A stretch of DNA of 64,000 nt from Tetmemena sp. SeJ-2015 (lineage: Eukaryota > Ciliophora > Spirotrichea > Sporadotrichida > Oxytrichidae). The notes below the pieces were generated by a model. That model did no database searches, was not told the DNA's origin, and saw only the letters and a program-made list of their open reading frames with translations. The DNA lies in the NCBI GenBank assembly GCA_027382625.1, contig JAJKFJ010021001.1, positions 1 to 64,000 of the forward strand, given 5' to 3'. Position numbers and translations under genes: made by a program. Below are positions 57,021 through 64,000 of the stretch, piece by piece. Every line of letters starts with the position of its first letter. The first letter of the stretch is position 1.

Positions 57021-60000
57021 TCATAAATAAATTAAGATTCGGTTGCTCATAAAAGTATAGGATATTTAGTTGACTCTCTGGGCAAGTTACTTATTAAAGG
57101 ACATATTTTTGCAATGCTTCTTGTCAAACTCAGTCATATTCTGCAGTTAGAACTTGATTTCTTTAGTCTAGGGTCTATCTCTGAAGTCATCTATCTGTTC
57201 CATGTGAATCATCTAATTGTGTCTTATGTAAGTCTAGTCTATACTTCTCTCTTAAGTTTGGCTGCACTGATTTGTTCGCCCCACTAAGCATGTGTCGATT
57301 CTTGAAGTAGTACTTAACCTAAACAAAGCAAAAATTATATCCTCTTTTTCTTTAGAGAGTTTAAGCTACTCCAATCGTTTTTCACCTCCCTACTAATTTT
57401 TCAAAACTTTTCTTGTTGATCTCAATAATGTTACTCTGTAATAGAGATATATTGTTTTGGCTTGAGTCAACTGAGATAGAGACCTTAGCTTCCTCCTTCA
57501 AATTTTCGATTGAAGGGTCCATAAGGATTCTCTCTCCCATTTAAATGGTCTGATCTCTAGCTGAGCTTTTCACTCCATAATCCTCAGAGGAAGATTAATT
57601 GGCGTTGCTTTAAACGCTGAGAGTGCTTTTGTGGTTGCTGTACAAAATGTTTCGAGCTACTTTGATCATGGAGGAAAAGTTTCTTGAGTTTCTTGGCTTC
57701 TTTTGATGAGTGCTTTGGATTGAAGTGTACGCTTGAGTATAATCCTGATTTGAGGAGAGATTCTACTGCTCATTTAGAGTAGTTCTAGACTCGGTATTTA
57801 ACTTGAGACTATCATTAAGATTCGATGCGTATTTAACTCTTTGCTTGTCCTTCAAGGAATCACGATTGCTATTGTAATCCTCAACAGAAGCCCTCTTCTC
57901 ATGTTGAGCAGATTTTGCTGCTTATAATCTGAAGATACTCCTTTGCTCGGAGAAGATTCCATATAAGAGCTGTGAAGACTTGTTCTGCTGCATTTAACTT
58001 CATTGCTCTTATACTTGTCTTCGCTATTATAAAAATATCTTATCTATATTATCTATCCTCTTTTTCAATGAAGCTCTTTTCATTTCTGAGATGTCTTTGT
58101 AGCTCTTGCTTTTTCTTAACTTCATATGTGAAATAACCGATCTTCTTATTAAATGACTTGTCGTGTTTCAATAGTCTCTGGTAACTAAAACCTTCATTAA
58201 ACACCAAGTATAATAATCTTACTTTTGGAGATAGTTATTGTCGTGATATATCTTGAGATCAGGGGGTTGAATCACCTTTTATGTTGTCTGTTAGGACATC
58301 ATATACCTAAACTGATCTTTGCTTTAGCTAGAGATCAGGGACTGCATTATGCGATTGAAACTGATCCACCACTCTAAAATTTTGAACATGATTGCGAAGA
58401 TCACTTGAATAGACTGAGTGCTGGGATAGGCCCACCACATCAGTCTAATTAAGTCTCCTAGCAGAAGGTGGAGATTGCTAATTGGTCAAAACGGATCTAT
58501 CCAAGTTAGATAAGAGCTTCTTGGAAAGATTCTTTAATGGTTGCAAAGTTATTGTACTCTTAGTTTTAATCTAAGACTCATTTTGAGGAACCACACTTGT
58601 TGAATTAAACTTTTACAGAAGATTGGCGTTTTGGTTTCTTGAATTAGCAGGTTTACCCTCCTTGGACTGTCGATTAGTGTTTTAGTTGGAGATGTTAGGC
58701 ATATTCTGAAATATATCTTTAGTCTCGTTCCTGATTTACTTTCTGAAAGTATTCTACCTCGAATGCTCCTCTTAGTAGGGGAGGTGAAGAGTACATGTTA
58801 CTTGAGGGGTTAATAGGTAATATTCAAATGCAAATGCTTTTGAAAAGCCCTTTTCTTGAGGAGTTAACCAAGGTAGGATTCCACTCTTTGGAGACTCCAT
58901 AAACTACGAATATATTTCAACACTCAATAATTCCAACTTACCTATTCTGTTTCTCTACTCGTGGTTTCTTTCCCTGGAAGTTTCTTTAACTTCTATAACT
59001 GGTACGTTCGCGTTCTGAAGGAAGAAAGAGGAGCTATCACTCGAGATGAAAGACTTGCTCTTCACTCCTCCTCTTCTACCCATGTTAAAGTTCAAAAGCA
59101 TGCTTTGCATTTTTATTTCCTTTTTTAATTTATTGAGCTCATCATATTTCTATGCGACGTATTTAATTATTATCAAACTTTGCTATTAGAATTAGGAATA
59201 TGAATTTTCACTATCAGAATTCGTGACTTACATAACTGATTGCATTTGAACCATTAGCCCGTTACTTTAAGTTCTAAGATTCATTAAATATTGCTCTCTT
59301 GAATGCTCTTTGTTCTAGGACCTCCTTTACTGAAACTTAGGCATCAAGATGCTCAAGGAATTTCTACTAGTCAACTTCTTAAGAAAGCATCAACAGACTC
59401 CCAGTACCCAAGAAAATTTGAGTCTTCAGGTATTTAAATACTTTAAATTGTAAATTAATTTTACGCAAAGTCTCTAAAACTATTATACGAGATACTGAGA
59501 CATAAAAATCATATCAATTTAAAATATGATAAAATTTAATCCTTTGCTGAGCTTCTAAGAATGTCTTCGCTAATTCTTCCTCTTCATTTTCTAGGAGGAT
59601 CTCTAGCATCTCCACTATCAACACTTTATTTAAATCTATTTATTTTTTTATGAATATCAAGTTGTTGTAAGCCTACTCAGAATAGAAGTCATACATCACT
59701 TTGGGCAAATAATCTTCCAAAGTATCCACTCCATCTTTATTTACTGGGCTGTACACATCTATAATTGCAGTCTCTACTGTTAGCTCCTTGCAACAAAGGT
59801 AGAATTTTATTTCATGGAATAGTTTAAAATATAACTTAAAGAATATTATTATTATTATTATTTGAGATAGTTTCTAGAAGATTTCATTCTTAGTGCCGAA
59901 GTGTTTGCCAACGAAGCAAGCAATCTCAAAAGTGAATTTATAAATTTAGAGTAGAACTTTAAATCCATGTCGTCGAAGATTTCCTTAGCCAGTGGATAAT

Positions 60001-62960
60001 TGTCAGGTTGATTAATAATTACTAACTTGAGAAGATAAACTTGGAGGTCTGCATTAGCTTAGTTTAAAGGGAAATATGGAGGTAGCTTATGTGCAAGTTA
60101 TTAATAATAATTAGAAGAATAAATATTTTAAAGTATCTACTTTTTATGAGGCTCATTTGAATAAAGAGCTGTGTCGCCAATCATGAAGTTCGCCAGGTCA
60201 ATTGAGTGGCCTTTCAGATGTTGGTAGTTTTCTATAGTCAAGTCCTTTGCTATGCTTTAGATATAGTTAAAATTTGAATTATAATCTGATTTTTTGCTAA
60301 ATGATAAAGGGGAGAATTGGAAAATGGAAGTTGTTAATGAAAAAAATAAATATTTGAGCTTAGGCTTGCTAGATAGTCTTTCTATAAAATTCATGACTAT
60401 GTGCAATGAAACTTGATATGGAGCGTCTCTTTGTCTTCACAATTATACACTTAAAGAGCATAGTTGAATATATCTTTTCAGATTAGCAGTTTCAAGATTA
60501 TAGAATTCTAATATGTCATATCGAATAGAGCCAATTAAGTGAATTGGAGATGCTTGGCTCTTTGAAATATAATTTAAATCAATAATCTAATAAATTATGT
60601 TCATAATTAGACTTGATTAGCCCCCTAAACATTTTTAAGTTTTTAATTTTGCTTAATAGAAATATTATGGACAGTTTAGATACTATTTTAATAATAAAAC
60701 TCCAAGAATAACTTAGAAGCCTTTGAGTTACTCATATTCTCAGTTAGATTGTTTAAATCGTAGTATAGATTAAAATAATAGACTCTGATACTGAAGCATA
60801 TTCAATTTAATTTTCTTTAAAATAATAGAGACAAATTACAGGAATATAATAAAATGAAATTATAAATTATATAAAAGATATAAGAGTGTATTTAAAAGCT
60901 AATAAAATAATTAATGATAAAAATTAAACTAAAACTGCTCTTTTAATTCAATATTAATCTCAAAATTAAAGGGATGATTGTGGAAATATTTAAAATCTTC
61001 TAAAATATTCTCAACTTTACAAATATAGAATTTTTGCAAAAAATTTGAAATAAATATTGCTTCGTCGATTGACCCATTATAAATTTTATTTCGCTTTAGT
61101 ATGGCTCTCAGCTTGTTCATTTACGTTATATATGTCATGTATATTTTTTTCTTCTAGGATTACACCCTGCTCACTACAAGGTCTGAAATTAATGTATTAA
61201 ATAATAAAGAAAAAGTACTCCATAGAGTCCTTCATTATTTTGATATACCTATATTTGTCTTCGGGAGAGAGCCACTCCTAGAACCATTGATTTACTAATA
61301 TGAGGAACTTAATCTTTTCTTCATTTAAAAAACTAAATATCACGTAATTAATTTGAAAGAGAAGTTACTGCTTAAATAATATATAATAAATCAGAGATTA
61401 GTTGCAGTGATGCATCAAATAATATTTATGGGTTAATAATTTTAAAATGCCCGATAACCACATCACGAATATAGTCGCACGATTATTTACCAGAAGCATT
61501 TTTAATTAGTGGAAGTGCAATAAACAGACAAAATTTGTTTGATTTAAGCATTGTTTAAATAATGATTATTGTATATAATAATTTTAGATGGAAAAAAATA
61601 AAAATATAGCAAACCCATCTTTGTTTCGTTTTATTTCTCACATCTTTTATTGAGGCACTAATTCTTATTCATCTTCAAATTGTATACATTTAATAAGACT
61701 GCTGAGTATTTCAAGGCTCAAAAATTGATAAACAAGTAGATTTATCATTATATTTAACTTTTTTAAAACATTAATTTGTTCAATAAACAGGAAATTAAAT
61801 TAAAAATTTCAACTATGATATTCTCAGTTTTATTATACTCGAAAATAAAATTTTATTGTTTTAACATCTAATTATGAGTAAACCATTAATAGCATTATAT
61901 AGTAAGTCCTTAAAATAGAGTAATTTCTTAGTTAAATTTTAGTTAAATAACCTCTGATCTTAAATTGTGTGAAATATTTACTATTAAATAAAATTTTATA
62001 AATTGTTTCTACGAATTTCCAATTCCTACTTTATATAGCCTTAACTAAAGGCGTTAATCCTTTAATATCGAATGAGTTTATTGATTAACTTAATATTGTC
62101 ATATTTATTTTATATCGATAATTTTCATTAAATTAAATAATTTTATTTTTTATTTTGCTTTATCAATAAGTGATTCTCGTTTGCTAATCTCTCCACCAAA
62201 GAAAGGCTAGAGTTACAGTCTTAAGAGGCAAGCACATGAAGAAAATTATTATTTTATTTAATCTATATGAAGAATTGTCTGTAGGGACCCTTGCCTAAAC
62301 TCAGTATTAAATTTCTTTAAGATCTTGGCATATTCCTTTACTTCGTCAATATCAGCTAAAATTTAAAATAATTAACTTGTTTCACAAAATAATGTGGCTT
62401 CAAATGCTGACTGCCTACTATCTCTAAACAAAAATAGATAAAATCTCTATAAAAGGCAATCCGTTCAAGTCTATTACAGTCTGCGCTATTCTTTTCACTT
62501 CCAGTAAATTATAATCTTCTACAAGGATTTAAATCACCTTCTTCATTGGAGTCAGGGCATTATAGATTAGAACCAGTCCATTAGGAATTATCTTAGAGTC
62601 TTCTTTTAAAATAACTTGCTAGTTTTTCCTTTAAGCCTCTAAGTAAAGATTAAAGGTCTCATTACATTTATCCTCCTGCTCATCGTCTAAACTGAACTCA
62701 TTGAAAAATAATTTAGAACTTATATTTATTATTGTAGAGGGAGTCAAAAAAGTAATAATGAATCACCCAAAAAGTAAGGAAATCTGTCTTCCTTAAAGTT
62801 GTACTTTCTAATCAGTTGCTCGATCTTAGATTAAAAAATATTAAGTATATTTTCTGTAGGGGAAGTTGAAAGTGAATTATTAAAGTTCTAGATAGTAGTT
62901 TATTGGGTAGGAGCTTGTGTTTTGACTCAAATAGTGATAGAAGTCAAATATTAAAATTAT
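57021..62960 (-). CDS. Very large unknown protein (or a run of same-strand MDSs), over 1,500 residues
   Basis: Coding character on - runs almost throughout. N-terminal blocks: FNEFSLDDEQEDKCNETFNL and LVLIYNALTPMKKVIQILVE (62,710-62,480), EKIKFLILVNQWFQEWLSPE (about 61,310), MNKLRAILKRNKIYNGSIDE (61,120). Middle: SPIHLIGSIRYDILEFYNLE (about 60,545), KDLTIENYQHLKGHSIDLAN (about 60,240), QVYLLKLVIINQPDNYPLAK (about 60,040), VDVYSPVNKDG-like block (about 59,760), VEMLEILLENEEEELAKTFL (about 59,610), DELNKLKKEIKMQSMLLNFN (about 59,140). The C-terminal third is Ser/Asn/Gln-rich and ends QISYTFMSNRILIYL then TGA (57,021-57,023). Introns such as GTAAGT..GTAG near 58,902-58,943 are clear; other breaks are unresolved. 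The N-terminal two thirds look like helical repeats. I do not recognise the family. It could be two genes, with a boundary around 60.3-60.9 kb the most likely place. Confidence 0.6.
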
Positions 62961-63440
62961 AAAAAGGAAAATGGCAACTAAAAGCATTTAGTCAGATGAT
63001 TGCAAAAGTTTTGAGAGATCAGAATCTGATATAGAATAATTAAATACTGAAATTTAAGCTACTGTTTATGGATATTTTAAACTTGACTAGCTAAACTTAC
63101 TTAGACTAAGATTCACTAAAAGTTTTATAGTTAAAATTAAACCATTAGTTAATAAACTGCGTCTATTTTGTAGAAATAAGGAATAAGAAACCAATCAAAC
63201 AAAGTTCCATTAGTTTATTTGCAAAATTTCTATTGGTCATCACAACAAGGAAGCATTTTTAACTTAGCTTTCTATTATCTGCATCTATATATTCTAAAGC
63301 CTCTATTTTTCTTCAAATTTTCTAATTTAAAAATTAAAAATAAATTATTTAATTATAAGTCTTCCAACAATTCAGCCATTTTGTGCCAGTCTAAAATAAA
63401 TTTATTTCATATTCACTCTTTCTTTTTAGCAACATAAACT
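62961..63440. other. AT-rich spacer
   Basis: No gene recognised. The open frame on + at 63,219-63,437 is hydrophobic and low in complexity and is probably chance. Confidence 0.35.
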
Positions 63441-63446
63441 ATCAAT

Positions 63447-64000
63447 TATCTGAGAATGAAATGGCGTTCAGTGTCAAGCAATCCTAGTGTTTATAAATGA
63501 AATTTTCAAGAGATAAGAATCTTGAAGAAGGAGTTCCATACTCACAGAATTTAACTGCTTATCATTACAAAGTAAGCCATTTGAAACCAATCTTTTAAGA
63601 AGATACATGTCCATTTTACAAATATGTTTCAGATAGTGTACTCTCATTTCACTCATTTAATAATAAAATTTTTGGGAAATGCTTATTCGAAAGTGCCTGC
63701 TTATTTTTTCCCTTAGATTCGCCATTTTCCTTGGACACTTTTTATATCTTGAGAAGTTGCTTCCTAAAAGAGTAATCACATTTCTTCAAAAGCTTTTTAA
63801 CATTAATCTCAGTAAAAAGCTCCAATTAATTTCTCTAATGTTCCGAAACTCCACTGTCTGATTTTTCAGCAGCTATATTTTCTATTCTTTTTATTAAAAC
63901 TTTGGAGAATCTAGTTCCAATTTATTCTAGATATAAAAAGCAGATCGTATCTTTGATGTTCTTAAACTTATTTAGCATTTTATGCTAGAGCTTTGAGAGA
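63447..64000 (-). CDS. Unknown protein, partial at the window edge
   Basis: On - two blocks in different frames: about 63,870-63,665 (SGVSEHQRNQLELFTEINVK, then KKLLKKCDYSFRKQLLKIQK, using TAG as Gln) and 63,656-63,474 (SEMRVHYLKHICKMDMYLLK, then LVSNGLLCNDKQLNSVSMEL). The frame changes at about 63,660, where an IES or intron may lie. Coding character continues weakly to the end of the window, so the 5' part is probably outside. Lys/Leu-rich; no family assigned. Confidence 0.45.

Noticed and set aside
1..64000. Alternative that this is a macronuclear chromosome of a Tetrahymena- or Paramecium-like ciliate, which also use TAA/TAG as Gln
   Set aside because: The TBE-type transposon with telomeric ends, pointer-flanked insertions that break coding frames, and an inverted gene half all point to unprocessed germline DNA of a spirotrich.
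1..64000. tRNA or rRNA genes and CRISPR arrays
   Set aside because: No cloverleaf B-box pattern, rRNA core sequence or regularly spaced short repeats were noticed by eye. A tRNA scan would be needed to exclude tRNA genes fully.

Overview
The window reads as germline (micronuclear) DNA of a stichotrichous spirotrich ciliate of the Oxytricha/Stylonychia/Tetmemena type. Four signals in the sequence support this. (1) Conserved genes read correctly only if TAA and TAG are glutamine and TGA is the only stop. (2) Introns are short GT..AG introns, mostly 32-84 nt, and the DNA is very AT-rich. (3) Several genes contain short AT-rich insertions flanked by 2-5 bp direct repeats; removing the insertion plus one repeat restores the conserved protein. 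This is the layout of internal eliminated sequences (IES) with pointers between macronuclear-destined segments (MDS). (4) There is a ~4.0 kb transposon whose ends carry C4A4 telomeric repeats and whose flanks are an AAT target duplication, as in TBE elements. Assignment to a species is not possible from the sequence alone.

Layout. 1-4.6 kb: AT-rich DNA with a possible fragmented gene. 4.66-8.48 kb (+): trehalose-6-phosphate synthase/phosphatase with an N-terminal starch-binding domain and about seven IESs. 8.42-10.69 kb (-): Gln-rich coiled-coil protein, convergent with the previous gene. 10.90-12.11 kb (-): casein kinase II catalytic subunit. 12.53-13.82 kb (+): ankyrin-repeat protein with one clear IES. 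14.05-16.17 kb: a PUM3/Puf6-like nucleolar Puf protein that is scrambled. Its N-terminal half lies on + and its C-terminal half lies inverted on - just downstream, and both breakpoints carry the same 11-bp pointer. 16.29-17.69 kb (+): two coding fragments of unknown genes.

17.7-49.4 kb has no intact conserved gene. It is occupied by at least five diverged copies (A-E) of a dispersed repeat. Each copy holds remnants of two converging genes: one on + from the left end, and one on - from the right end. Copies A, B and C form one subgroup, D and E another. Copy E is split by the TBE-like transposon (42,170-46,189); copy D supplies the matching uninterrupted site. The transposon carries a decayed DDE transposase and a decayed C2H2 zinc-finger/kinase ORF, both on -.

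50.35-54.7 kb (-): P4-type ATPase (flippase) with all key motifs. 54.95-56.9 kb: two divergent unknown genes. 57.0-62.96 kb (-): one very large unknown protein or a run of same-strand segments. 63.45-64.0 kb (-): a partial unknown gene running off the end. The window is thus two blocks of housekeeping MDSs flanking a ~32 kb repeat island that is probably germline-limited. Coordinates of exons, introns and IESs were read by eye, and those marked approximate should be treated so.
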